In this document: in pieces, positions 27,681-36,371 of the stretch
Layout: each line of letters starts with the position of its first letter
Position numbering within the stretch: position 1 is the first letter of the stretch
Source: Bacteroidia bacterium
GTDB lineage: Bacteria; Bacteroidota; Bacteroidia; NS11-12g; UBA955
Assembly: GCA_023653095.1 (NCBI GenBank)
Contig: JAMNXP010000006.1
Coordinates: forward strand, 1-64,000
Direction of reading: 5' to 3'
DNA: 64,000 nt
The notes under the pieces: generated by a model
What the model was told of the DNA's origin: nothing
What the model saw: only the letters and a program-made list of their open reading frames with translations
Database searches by the model: none
Program-made: the position numbers and the translations under genes

Positions 27681-28991
27681 AGGCATCATAGTATCAGCGT
27701 TTTCCAATTGATCTTCTAATTGATGATCAATGATATGCTGGATGAAACGATCATTCTTTTCACCTGCGTTTAATGCGTCGCGGTAATTATCGTTTGAAAA
27801 GGTAACCCTTTCGTATTGGCTCATGTATAAACCAGGATAATTATCTACCAAACCTTTTTCAATTTTCTTTTTGCGCAAAAACTCTGGAAGTCCCACAAGA
27901 TCTCGCATTTCAATGAAGTTTTGAAGCGCTAAATCGGCAATGGCGTCTGCGTTGGTTTTTCTAGAAATTTGGTATTCATGCAAAATTTTATCCCAGTTGC
28001 CTTCAAACTTGGAAATACAGTCATCCAACACCACACAATCTTCGAAAGAGCAGTTCATGCCTTGTCCATAAAATGGCACAATTGCATGGGCCGCATCACC
28101 CATAAGCGCAGATTTGTTTTTCACCCAAGGATAGGTTCTCATGGTGGCTAAATGCCCAATAGGATTTCCCTTGAAATCCTCCAAAAGATTAGGCATCATT
28201 GGAACGGCATCTGCAAAATATTCCTTAAAAAACGCCATAATCTCTTCGTCTTTATTCAGCTTAGAAAAGCTTACTTCACCGTCATATGGCATGAATAAGG
28301 TACAGGTAAAATTGCCACCCGGATTGGGCAATGCAATCATCATAAAACTAGATCTAGGCCAAATGTGTAGTGCCTTTTCTTCCATTTGGAAGGTTGCGTT
28401 TGGACCTGGTACTATTTCCAACTCTTTGTAACCATGACTTTCGTAAGTTTGGGAGAAATTATGCCTAGGATTCTTTATCATGGCTTCACGCAAAGCTGAA
28501 AAAGCACCGTCGGTGGCCAAGAATACATCACCCTTTACTTCGTGTTTATGGCCATTCACGTCTTCAAACCATGCTACATTTTGGTCTAAATCCATTTTGT
28601 AGCATTTATGATCAAAGTACATGTGAATGTTGGGGTATTGATCTGCTAACTGCAGTAAACGTATGTTCAACTCCCCTCTTGAAACAGAATAAATGGCTTG
28701 ATCATCTCGGCCGTAGGCTTGATAATTCAATTCGCCAGCAGTGCTGTGCATCATACGACCGTACATGGGTATGGAAATATCCAAAATTTCTTTGGTAAGC
28801 CCTACTTTTCCAAGTGCAGTTATTCCTCTAACCGAAAGGGCTAAATTGATGGAACGACCGCCTTGGTAGTTGCCGCCCCTCATATCTGAACGACGCTCAT
28901 ACAAATGCACGTCGAAACCTTTTTTTGCTAAATAGATTGACATTAAGCTGCCGGCCAAACCGCCGCCTACCAAAACCATTTTTTCACCCAT
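27657..28991 (-). CDS. kmo: Kynurenine 3-monooxygenase
   Basis: 444 aa from the ATG at 28991; a longer frame to 29135 would overlap the divergent gene. A TAATTTTG box 5 nt upstream supports this start. It is a flavoprotein that hydroxylates L-kynurenine with NADPH and O2 in tryptophan breakdown and de novo NAD synthesis. Motifs: FAD-binding VGGGLAGSLMSIYLAKKG, INLALSVRGITALGKVGL, SVSRGELNIRLL and MGDAAHAIVPFYGQGMNCSFEDC. Other kynurenine-pathway genes are not in the window. Confidence 0.92.
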   Translation of the reverse strand: MGEKMVLVGGGLAGSLMSIYLAKKGFDVHLYERRSDMRGGNYQGGRSINLALSVRGITALGKVGLTKEILDISIPMYGRMMHSTAGELNYQAYGRDDQAIYSVSRGELNIRLLQLADQYPNIHMYFDHKCYKMDLDQNVAWFEDVNGHKHEVKGDVFLATDGAFSALREAMIKNPRHNFSQTYESHGYKELEIVPGPNATFQMEEKALHIWPRSSFMMIALPNPGGNFTCTLFMPYDGEVSFSKLNKDEEIMAFFKEYFADAVPMMPNLLEDFKGNPIGHLATMRTYPWVKNKSALMGDAAHAIVPFYGQGMNCSFEDCVVLDDCISKFEGNWDKILHEYQISRKTNADAIADLALQNFIEMRDLVGLPEFLRKKKIEKGLVDNYPGLYMSQYERVTFSNDNYRDALNAGEKNDRFIQHIIDHQLEDQLENADTMMPLLNDWFA

Positions 28992-28996
28992 GTTTA

Positions 28997-29004
28997 CAAA
29001 ATTA
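28997..29004 (-). promoter_or_regulatory. -7 box TAATTTTG before kmo
   Basis: An exact TAnnTTTG on the minus strand with a 5-nt gap to the ATG at 28991. No clear -33 element. Confidence 0.5.
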
Positions 29005-29053
29005 ATGAATCGAAAGGATGGAATCATTATAAAAAACAAGCAACTTTGCATAG

Positions 29054-29704
29054 ATGGGAATGCGCGTTTTTCAGATTCCAAAAGGGTTTTCATCCTTCTT
29101 CCCCAATTTGCTTTGGCGGAAAATAGATTCTGCAAATCCCCACCCCACTCTTTATTTGACTTTTGACGATGGACCAGACCCCGAAGTCACCCTGCAAGTA
29201 CTTGAAATACTTAAGAGTTACCATGCTCATGCCACGTTTTTTGTGGTTGGTGAGAACGTTCAAAAACATCCCGAAGTCCTCCGAAAAATCAAAGACTTTG
29301 GACACTCCATTGGCAACCACACGCACAACCACATCAAAGGCTGGAATTCTAACAACGAAATTTATATTGAAAATGTTCAACAATGTTCTGATGTTCTAAA
29401 CGCCAATGGAATAAATACGCAGCTTTTTCGTCCGCCCTACGGGCGAATGAAACTTAAACAATCGAAATTATTGAGAGAAAAAGGTCATATCATCTGCATG
29501 TGGGACATTCTCACTTATGATTACGATAAAACATTAGATTTACCTAAGTCGATAGATAAAATTGAACACTGCGCAAGGAACGGAAGTCTGGTGGTTTTTC
29601 ATGATTCCCAAAAATCAAAAAATCAAACCTTAATCATGCTCCCAGAATTACTCAACAGATGGGCCGGTAAATACACCTTTAAACCTCTTCCCCAAAATGT
29701 TTGA
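29054..29704 (+). CDS. Polysaccharide deacetylase (NodB/CE4) family protein
   Basis: 216 aa. It is a metal-dependent de-N-acetylase domain with TFDDGPDP (36-43, catalytic and metal Asp), the HxxxH metal pair in GNHTHNH (89, 93) and RPPYGRMK. Likely substrates are peptidoglycan or exopolysaccharide GlcNAc residues. No signal peptide is evident. A one-mismatch -7 box (CAACTTTG) lies 5 nt before the ATG. It overlaps the GT2 gene by 8 nt, which suggests joint polysaccharide work. Confidence 0.92.
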   Translation: MGMRVFQIPKGFSSFFPNLLWRKIDSANPHPTLYLTFDDGPDPEVTLQVLEILKSYHAHATFFVVGENVQKHPEVLRKIKDFGHSIGNHTHNHIKGWNSNNEIYIENVQQCSDVLNANGINTQLFRPPYGRMKLKQSKLLREKGHIICMWDILTYDYDKTLDLPKSIDKIEHCARNGSLVVFHDSQKSKNQTLIMLPELLNRWAGKYTFKPLPQNV

Positions 29705-30797
29705 GCTCATTCTTATTCCGCTGCTGTCGTATATTTTGATTCAAATTTGGCAACTAACATGGCTGATCAAATATAAAACACAGAAATACTCACTTCAAGA
29801 ACTTCCACATATAAGCATTTGGGTGGCTTGCCGAAATGAGGAAGACAACATTGCCGGTTGTTTAAATTCACTTTTGCAGTTAGATTACCCTGTAAATAGA
29901 ATCCAAATTTTAGTTGGAAATGACCAAAGCACCGATAAAACCGCTGAAATCGTTCTACAATTCACACAAGAACACCCTCATATTCAATTGATTAATATAG
30001 TTGAAGATGATCGTGGCTTGAAAGCGAAGGCCCGTGTGATGGCACAATTAGATCAACATGCCGTGGGCGACTACTACTTAATCACAGATGCTGATGTGAG
30101 GGTCAAACCTCAATGGGCCAAAGCCATGTTGCAATCGTTAGACACAAATACGGGTGTGAGCAGCGGCACCACCATGGTAAAAAGCGATGGCACCGATGGC
30201 TGGTTACAAGAAATGGATTGGGCCTATTTCATGGGACTTTTAAACGTCATTTCTTACAGTGGAGTACCTGCTACGGCCGTTGGCAACAACATGATTGTCA
30301 GAAAAGAAGCTTATTGGCAAACGGGTGGATATGCGAATATTCGTTTTTCCATCACCGAAGATTACAAGCTTTATTCTGAAGTTTGCGCCAAAGGTTGGGG
30401 GTGGAGCAACGTCATGCATCCAGACGTCTTGGCTTATTCTGAAAAAACCAAAGGATTTATGCCTTTGCTGCATCAGAGAAAACGTTGGCTCAGCGGCGGA
30501 AAAGAACTTCCTTGGTATTGGTGGATTTTGTTCGGCATATACGGTAGTTTCTTTTTTTTGATTCCAACCTTATTTTTCCTTGCTCCTTCTTCCATAGTTC
30601 TGCTGATTTGGTTAACAAAATGGTTCATTCAAACCGCCCAAATATCTATCATTTATAAAAAAGTGGGAGAACCCCTGCCGAAGCTCTCCCAATTCATTGT
30701 TTACGAAATGTATTTGTTCATACTCACCATTAGCACAGCCCTGTTTTTCCTCTTACCCATCAAGACTCGATGGAAAGAGCGTAGTTACAAGGTTTGA
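29697..30797 (+). CDS. Membrane glycosyltransferase family 2
   Basis: 366 aa. An N-terminal helix (1-22) precedes a GT-A domain: ISIWVACRNEEDNIAGCL, the DADVRV metal motif, SITEDYKLYSEV with the ED catalytic pair, and QRKRWLSGG, as in processive GT2 enzymes. Two to three C-terminal helices (about 275-360) anchor it. It is translationally coupled to the deacetylase gene and overlaps the convergent UbiB-type gene by 13 nt. It probably makes a surface glycan or glycolipid. Confidence 0.92.
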   Translation: MFELILIPLLSYILIQIWQLTWLIKYKTQKYSLQELPHISIWVACRNEEDNIAGCLNSLLQLDYPVNRIQILVGNDQSTDKTAEIVLQFTQEHPHIQLINIVEDDRGLKAKARVMAQLDQHAVGDYYLITDADVRVKPQWAKAMLQSLDTNTGVSSGTTMVKSDGTDGWLQEMDWAYFMGLLNVISYSGVPATAVGNNMIVRKEAYWQTGGYANIRFSITEDYKLYSEVCAKGWGWSNVMHPDVLAYSEKTKGFMPLLHQRKRWLSGGKELPWYWWILFGIYGSFFFLIPTLFFLAPSSIVLLIWLTKWFIQTAQISIIYKKVGEPLPKLSQFIVYEMYLFILTISTALFFLLPIKTRWKERSYKV

Positions 30798-32119
30798 GCA
30801 CTAATGGAATTCCACAACCTGGCTTGCCAATCTCTTTTACCGGTTTTGATGTTTGCACCCAAGTCAGCCATCATACTGTAGATTCCAAAGTAGGTACGAT
30901 TGATGTATAAAGCATGTTTACTGCCTCTTGGCTTGGTAGGTTTTTTTACCTCCTGAATTTTATAAATTTCCTCGCCGGTGGCGTAAATTTCATCTATAAA
31001 TTCATACGTGAATTCAAACTCCTCTGTGCAAAATGGCCTGCTCAACAAACGCGTCATTCTTAAAAATGCATTGGTTAATTCTTCCTTCACCGCAGGTGAA
31101 TCATCAGGAAAAATGATTTCAATATTCATCAAAAGCTGATGAATCAACTCGGCATCCTCCTGCACTTCCTGCAGCAATAATGGAAAATAGCTTTGATAAA
31201 AATCTTCGGGTACCTCTTTGATACAACCAAAATCAATCACCCCTACCCTATCTCCCTGGAACAAGAAATTCCCTGGATGCGGATCAGCGTGGATGGCCTT
31301 CAACTCGTGCAACTGATATTCATAGAAGTCCCAAAGAGTCTGGGCGATGTTGTTTTTTGTTTCGGGGGACGGATTTATTTCTAAAAACTCCTTGAGGTGA
31401 AGTCCTTCCAAATAGTCCATGACCAACACTTTCTCACCGCTAAATTCCGGATAATACGTTGGGAATTGGATATTTTTGATGTGCGCGCTCGCCTGAGAAA
31501 TTTCTGTACCTCTTTTCAGTTCAAGGTGATAATTGGTTTCTTCAATCAATTTATCTTCCACTTCTTCGAAGTACTTTTTCATTTCCTTTTCTGACAAACC
31601 GAACATGGCATTGGCCACAGGCTTTACCATTTTCAAATCGCTTTTAATGGAATCAGCAATACCAGGATATTGAATTTTCACTGCGTATTTTTTACCGTCT
31701 TTTTCGGCGAGATGCACCTGACCAATACTGGCCGCAGCCAAACTTTTGGTATCGAATTGATCAAAAACTTCGTTGGGATATTTTCCTGTTGCCGATTTAA
31801 AAACCTTCATGACCAAAGGCGGAGACATGGGAGGTGCGGAATACTGCGAAAGTGCGAACTTTTGAGTATACGCTCGGGGAAGTAGGTTTTTATCCATACT
31901 CAACATTTGAGCAACCTTCAAAGCACTGCCTTTTAGTTCACTCAAGGAATCATAAATATCATTCGCATTCTGTTCGTGAAGTACTTCTTTAGAATCTTCA
32001 CCAGTGATGCTTTTTTTTGCGTAATACTTCAGGTAATTACCCCCTATTTTGGCACCAGTGCCCACTAGTTTAGCTGCCCGGCCCAATTTTGAGCTGGCTA
32101 TGGAGTCTTGAGTTTTCAT
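30785..32119 (-). CDS. ABC1/UbiB-family atypical kinase
   Basis: 444 aa. The family Ala-rich and KxGQ-like elements are present (LKGSALKVAQMLSMD), with AAASIGQVHLAEKDGKKYAVKIQYPG (nucleotide Lys), HADPHPGNFLF and VIDFGCIKEVP (metal Asp). UbiB/ABC1 proteins support isoprenoid-quinone biosynthesis through ATPase activity. It lies downstream of the TetR-like gene on the same strand; this pairing recurs in Bacteroidota. The 26-base gap between them is a heptanucleotide array. Confidence 0.92.
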   Translation of the reverse strand: MKTQDSIASSKLGRAAKLVGTGAKIGGNYLKYYAKKSITGEDSKEVLHEQNANDIYDSLSELKGSALKVAQMLSMDKNLLPRAYTQKFALSQYSAPPMSPPLVMKVFKSATGKYPNEVFDQFDTKSLAAASIGQVHLAEKDGKKYAVKIQYPGIADSIKSDLKMVKPVANAMFGLSEKEMKKYFEEVEDKLIEETNYHLELKRGTEISQASAHIKNIQFPTYYPEFSGEKVLVMDYLEGLHLKEFLEINPSPETKNNIAQTLWDFYEYQLHELKAIHADPHPGNFLFQGDRVGVIDFGCIKEVPEDFYQSYFPLLLQEVQEDAELIHQLLMNIEIIFPDDSPAVKEELTNAFLRMTRLLSRPFCTEEFEFTYEFIDEIYATGEEIYKIQEVKKPTKPRGSKHALYINRTYFGIYSMMADLGANIKTGKRDWQARLWNSISAQTL

Positions 32120-32122
32120 TAA

Positions 32123-32157
32123 GTTTAGAGTTTAGAGTGTAGAGTTTAGAGTTTAAA
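32123..32157. repeat. Heptanucleotide tandem array, unit GTTTAGA (5 copies, imperfect)
   Basis: Five consecutive 7-bp units: three exact GTTTAGA plus GTGTAGA and GTTTAAA. The array fills the gap between the TetR-like and UbiB-type genes and includes the TetR-like stop codon. Confidence 0.85.
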
Positions 32158-32775
32158 GTCTGATACCAGAAACTTTCCTAAGTCAATCACTTTTTTGAGT
32201 GAGTTGGTTTCCATCATGTCAAATGACAATGTAAATAACTTCTCAATGAGGGCATCGGTTTTTTCAAATCCCTTACTCCTGTCTTTCACCCAGTAATGAA
32301 GCACAAAAATCAAATTCAAGTACAAAGCATTTGAATTCAACTTATTGATTGGTTTGTTTATTTGGGGAATACCGAGGTCAGTGGAAGGAAGATCTAATTG
32401 ATCGATGTATTTCATCACCACTTCACGGAAATTTTTAAATCCATGAAAAAGATCTTTGGGTGAATTCCAATTTCCGAAGAAATTCAAAAAGAAACTGCGT
32501 TGATCTTTTAGATTTTCAAAGAAACCGTAAGCTACTGCTAAAAACTTTTCGGCGTCGTTGGTGTTTTGATAGAATTCTTGTTCTTCCAACTTAGCCACTG
32601 TGTTTTTCCAAAAATCACCTAGAATCTCCTCTTGAAGATGTTCGAAATCAGAAAATTCATCAAAAAACTGACGCTCCGATAGTCCGCAATCTTCACAAAA
32701 CTGAAACACAGAAACAGGCGCTTTGCCGTTTTTGTTGCTGAAGCGAATGTAGTGGGCAATAATTTGGTCTCTCAT
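32146..32775 (-). CDS. TetR-like transcriptional regulator
   Basis: 209 aa from the ATG at 32775. The N-terminus resembles a degenerate TetR helix-turn-helix (CEDCGLSERQFFDEFSDFEHL), followed by an all-helical ligand-domain-like region. It is upstream of the ABC1/UbiB kinase gene and is probably its partner or regulator; whether it binds DNA is not certain. Its final codons lie in the GTTTAGA array. Confidence 0.78.
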   Translation of the reverse strand: MRDQIIAHYIRFSNKNGKAPVSVFQFCEDCGLSERQFFDEFSDFEHLQEEILGDFWKNTVAKLEEQEFYQNTNDAEKFLAVAYGFFENLKDQRSFFLNFFGNWNSPKDLFHGFKNFREVVMKYIDQLDLPSTDLGIPQINKPINKLNSNALYLNLIFVLHYWVKDRSKGFEKTDALIEKLFTLSFDMMETNSLKKVIDLGKFLVSDFKL

Positions 32776-32847
32776 TGATAAAAAAACACACGAATGATAC
32801 GAAATGTTTACTAAATCCAAGATTCTAACCTTAATTTGCATAATATA

Positions 32848-33531
32848 ATGGGTATCTTACAACAAGATTACAATACGCAACGCACCGAACTGAAAATTTC
32901 CGAATACGGGCGCAGTGTTCAAGACTATATTGAGCACATTCAAAGCCTCACCGAAAAATCAGAACGCACCCTTTGGGCACATAATCTAGTCAACATCATG
33001 GCTATTTTGAACCCAGAAATAAAGCTTCAATCGAATTATCAGCAAGTTTTGTGGGGACATTTATTTCAAATGGCCGATTATTCACTTGACGTTGACTGTC
33101 CCTATGAAATTCCCAAGGCGGAAATCAGAAACAGAAAACCCGACCAAATAGGCTATCAAGATACCAACATTCGTTTCCGTTTTTACGGCCGCAACCTTCA
33201 AAACATGATTGAGCGCGCCACTGAATTGGAAGACAATGAATTGAGACAAGAACTGGTGAATTTAATTGCCTCATTCATGTACAACAGCTGTAAGATGTGG
33301 AACAACGAAAATTTGAGCAATGAAGTAATTGCAGAGCATCTTCGAATTTTATCAAAAGGCAAATTACACGTAGCAGGATCAGAAATCACGGTTACTGCAG
33401 ACAATACTAGCCATTACAATCCCCGGAAACAACAACAGTTTGGAAGTAGAAACAACAACTTCTCAAACAACAGAAATAAGAATCAAAACCAAAAAAGAAA
33501 TAACAAGGGTAAAAACTACCGTAGATTTTAA
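32848..33531 (+). CDS. DUF4290 family protein
   Basis: 227 aa from the ATG at 32848. The Bacteroidota-specific core is DYNTQRTELKISEYGRSVQ with helices up to about 170, and the tail is a disordered Asn/Gln/Lys/Arg-rich region (about 185-227) that could bind RNA. Function is unknown. It starts the transcript that continues into murA, two bases downstream, as in many relatives. Confidence 0.9.
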   Translation: MGILQQDYNTQRTELKISEYGRSVQDYIEHIQSLTEKSERTLWAHNLVNIMAILNPEIKLQSNYQQVLWGHLFQMADYSLDVDCPYEIPKAEIRNRKPDQIGYQDTNIRFRFYGRNLQNMIERATELEDNELRQELVNLIASFMYNSCKMWNNENLSNEVIAEHLRILSKGKLHVAGSEITVTADNTSHYNPRKQQQFGSRNNNFSNNRNKNQNQKRNNKGKNYRRF

Positions 33532-33533
33532 AC

Positions 33534-34841
33534 ATGTCGTATTTCGAAATTCAAGGCGGACATTCCCTTAAGGGAGAAATCCAACCCCAAGGGGCCAAAA
33601 ACGAAGCATTACAGGTCATTTGTGCTGTATTATTGACCGATCAAGAGGTAATCATAGAAAACATCCCTGAAATCAGAGACGTTCTAAAACTCATTGAGCT
33701 TTTAGGCAATCTAGGAGTAAAAACCAACCGATTGAGTAAAGGTGTTTATTCATTTACGGCTGATTCGGTTGATTTGGCCTTCTTAGATAGTCCTGAATTT
33801 AAAAAACAAGGAGCGGCACTCAGGGGTTCTATCATGATTGTAGGACCACTTTTATCGCGATTTGGTAAAGGCTACATACCTTCACCGGGAGGAGATAAAA
33901 TAGGAAGAAGACGTCTTGATACCCATTTTGAAGGTTTCATGGCATTGGGTGCCAAATTTGAATACCTACCCGAACAAACTTTTTACAGAGTTCATAGTGA
34001 CCATCTACAAGGAGCTTACCTTCACTTAGATGAAGCTTCAGTAACCGGAACCGCAAACATTGTAATGGCCGCTGTATTAGCTCATGGAACCACCACCATT
34101 TACAACGCAGCATGTGAGCCATATCTACAACAATTGTGCAACATGCTCAACAGCATGGGAGCAAAAATTGAAGGCATTGGCTCAAATAAGCTTACCATTG
34201 AAGGCGTAAGTAGCATGAAAGGTTGCACTCACAGGTGTCTGCCTGATATGATTGAAATTGGGAGTTTCATTGGTATGGCTGCAATTACGCAAAGCGATAT
34301 CCGATTAAAAAATTGCCGTGTTGACCAATTGGGTATCATTCCTAGAACGTTCCAAAGATTAGGTATTCACCTAGAAATTCAAGGCGACGATATCTACATC
34401 CCCCAAAATGATCACTACGAGATTGATTCTTTTATTGATGGTTCCATATTAACCATCAGCGATCAGATTTGGCCAGGGTTTACCCCAGACTTAATTTCCA
34501 TTGCCTTGGTTACTGCAACTCAAGCTCGCGGAACCGTTTTGATTCATCAAAAAATGTTCGAAAGTCGTTTGTTCTTTGTAGACAACCTCATTGATATGGG
34601 AGCACAAATCATTTTGTGTGACCCTCATCGTGCAACGGTGATTGGACTTGACAGAAGAACCCAATTAAAGGGCATCACCATGTCATCTCCAGATATTAGA
34701 GCAGGTGTTGCATTGCTGATTGCAGCAATGAGTGCGAAAGGAAAGAGCACCATCAAGAACATTGAACAAATTGACCGTGGATACGAGAAAATAGAAGAAC
34801 GTTTGAACCCGCTAGGAGCTCAAATTACCCGATTCGACTAA
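33534..34841 (+). CDS. murA: UDP-N-acetylglucosamine 1-carboxyvinyltransferase with Asp in place of the loop Cys
   Basis: 435 aa. It transfers enolpyruvate from PEP to UDP-GlcNAc, the first committed peptidoglycan step, in the cytoplasm. The catalytic Lys22 is in GAKNEA. The mobile-loop motif, usually GGCxIGxRP, reads GGDKIGRRRLDTHFEG, so Asp121 replaces the Cys that fosfomycin alkylates. The rest (TGTANIVMAAVLA, PDMIEIGSFIG, SPDIRAGVALLIAA, DRGYEKIEERL) is normal. It follows DUF4290 by two bases. Confidence 0.96.
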   Translation: MSYFEIQGGHSLKGEIQPQGAKNEALQVICAVLLTDQEVIIENIPEIRDVLKLIELLGNLGVKTNRLSKGVYSFTADSVDLAFLDSPEFKKQGAALRGSIMIVGPLLSRFGKGYIPSPGGDKIGRRRLDTHFEGFMALGAKFEYLPEQTFYRVHSDHLQGAYLHLDEASVTGTANIVMAAVLAHGTTTIYNAACEPYLQQLCNMLNSMGAKIEGIGSNKLTIEGVSSMKGCTHRCLPDMIEIGSFIGMAAITQSDIRLKNCRVDQLGIIPRTFQRLGIHLEIQGDDIYIPQNDHYEIDSFIDGSILTISDQIWPGFTPDLISIALVTATQARGTVLIHQKMFESRLFFVDNLIDMGAQIILCDPHRATVIGLDRRTQLKGITMSSPDIRAGVALLIAAMSAKGKSTIKNIEQIDRGYEKIEERLNPLGAQITRFD

Positions 34842-34845
34842 GACT

Positions 34846-36303
34846 CTACCTCAATAAGGTACTGATTCCAAAATAGAAATTCACACCCTGCAGTTTTGAG
34901 GGATTGATTGATTTTATGATGTTATCTGTTCCCAAAAAAACAGGTCCAAGCCTCATAAATCCTCCAAAACCAAAACTTCTGTAGTTATTATACAAGGAAA
35001 TTGGCGTTGAAAACTCAAACCAAGCGTGCTCAAAACGAGGAACAACTACCAATGAACTATTGGATTGAATCTGATAAGGATTGTTTAGGTCAATGGCTTG
35101 TGTAAGTTGAGCCGCTACATTGAACATAGAAACAACTTGGTAATCAAATTGCAGTTGTAAAGTGGTTGGCAAAATGATTTTTACTTCTTCAGGTTGATTG
35201 ATGTACGCACCATCTTGTATGGCCTTTTCTTTTGTATATTCTAATACACCATTTACACCTTTAGACGCAGCCAGAATGAACTCAGGGGTTTGAATGGGAA
35301 TGCTGAAGTTTTTACTTCCGTCAATGATAAAACCTTGATTTTTATTGGAGTAACCAATTCGGCCTAAGTCTAAAAGCGCCGCAGCAATTTTCATTCGGTA
35401 ATCTTTCACCTTAGAACGATCTTTCTTGGTTTGGGTCATATTTTCTCCCAATAGAAGTGTCACTCCAAGATCAAATCCGTAGCCTACTCCAGAAATGTCA
35501 TTGAATCGAGGCAGACTGCCTGCCAAAACCCCACCTGATAATTGTTGAAACAGATTGTTCTCAGTGTAGGAAACTTGCATTTGTCCACCACTAATACCAA
35601 TACTATCAATTCCTTTCACATTCAATAAAACACCCGAATTCTGAAGTTTGAAATTCCCATTCCCCAAAATCAATTTCAGGTTGGTTCCAATGCCTAATTT
35701 AACCTTCGAATTATCAATAACACGAATGGCCAAAAGTCCTGAATATTCTTGATACGCGTTTACAAAAACACTGAACTTCTGGGCGGAAATTTGATTGATG
35801 TTATTGATGGATTGTGAATCAATAAGGTTTTTCGCCCAACCAATCATTTCAGGGGTTATACCATCAAGATTTGCGGTGTACTTTGTTCTAATGCCTAGTC
35901 CCCATATCAATCGACCATAATGATTAGCATAAGATGGACCTCTATATTCTAAATTTAGATTTGCATTGATATTCTCACCGTTTCTATCTTCTTTAAGCCA
36001 TGAACTCTGCCAATCAATACCACCATCTGCTTTTTTATATTGTTGGGGCACTTTTCCTCTGATTAGTTGCCATGCTGTAAAGGGTGTTTCAAGAGATACA
36101 TAGTTATTTTCAGCAGAAAACCCAATGGTTGAAATATTGGCACTCCGTTGGTAATCCATCATGGTAATGAGCGACGGATTGGTAACTGCCGTATGAATTC
36201 CGGCATAATTGCTATTCTGCAGTCCGAAGAAACTTTGGGCGGAAACCGTTTGTGTGAAAAGGAATACACCAATCTTTAATGCAGATACTAATTTGAATTG
36301 CAT
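34846..36303 (-). CDS. DUF5723 outer-membrane beta-barrel protein
   Basis: 485 aa from the ATG at 36303; a TTG two codons earlier lies inside the promoter box and is rejected. Signal peptide ending in VSAQ. The N-terminal LQNSNYAGIHTAVTNPS segment is typical of DUF5723, a Bacteroidota barrel family distantly like PorV/FadL. The C-terminus ends in an aromatic strand (GVNFYFGISTLLR). Function is unknown. A TACCTTTG box lies only 3 nt before the ATG. Confidence 0.82.
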   Translation of the reverse strand: MQFKLVSALKIGVFLFTQTVSAQSFFGLQNSNYAGIHTAVTNPSLITMMDYQRSANISTIGFSAENNYVSLETPFTAWQLIRGKVPQQYKKADGGIDWQSSWLKEDRNGENINANLNLEYRGPSYANHYGRLIWGLGIRTKYTANLDGITPEMIGWAKNLIDSQSINNINQISAQKFSVFVNAYQEYSGLLAIRVIDNSKVKLGIGTNLKLILGNGNFKLQNSGVLLNVKGIDSIGISGGQMQVSYTENNLFQQLSGGVLAGSLPRFNDISGVGYGFDLGVTLLLGENMTQTKKDRSKVKDYRMKIAAALLDLGRIGYSNKNQGFIIDGSKNFSIPIQTPEFILAASKGVNGVLEYTKEKAIQDGAYINQPEEVKIILPTTLQLQFDYQVVSMFNVAAQLTQAIDLNNPYQIQSNSSLVVVPRFEHAWFEFSTPISLYNNYRSFGFGGFMRLGPVFLGTDNIIKSINPSKLQGVNFYFGISTLLR

Positions 36304-36306
36304 AAA

Positions 36307-36314
36307 CAAAGGTA
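36307..36314 (-). promoter_or_regulatory. -7 box TACCTTTG before the DUF5723 gene
   Basis: The minus strand reads a T-run, TA, TACCTTTG, three bases, ATG. It is directly fused to the terminator of the upstream T9SS gene. Confidence 0.6.
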
Positions 36315-36349
36315 TAAAAAAAGGGCCTCCCGTTTGGGAGGCCCTTTTT
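36315..36349 (-). terminator. Intrinsic terminator of the 450-aa T9SS protein gene
   Basis: Arms 36321-36331 and 36336-36346 form an 11-pair GC-rich stem with a four-base loop, flanked by A/T runs that would allow function in both directions. It is followed on the minus strand by a T-run. Confidence 0.93.
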
Positions 36350-36371
36350 AAGTGTCTATTAAATAATGCGA

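Noticed and set aside
28992..29135. N-terminal extension of kmo by 48 residues
   Set aside because: The FAD-binding motif begins right after the ATG at 28991, and the extension crosses the promoter boxes of both divergent genes.
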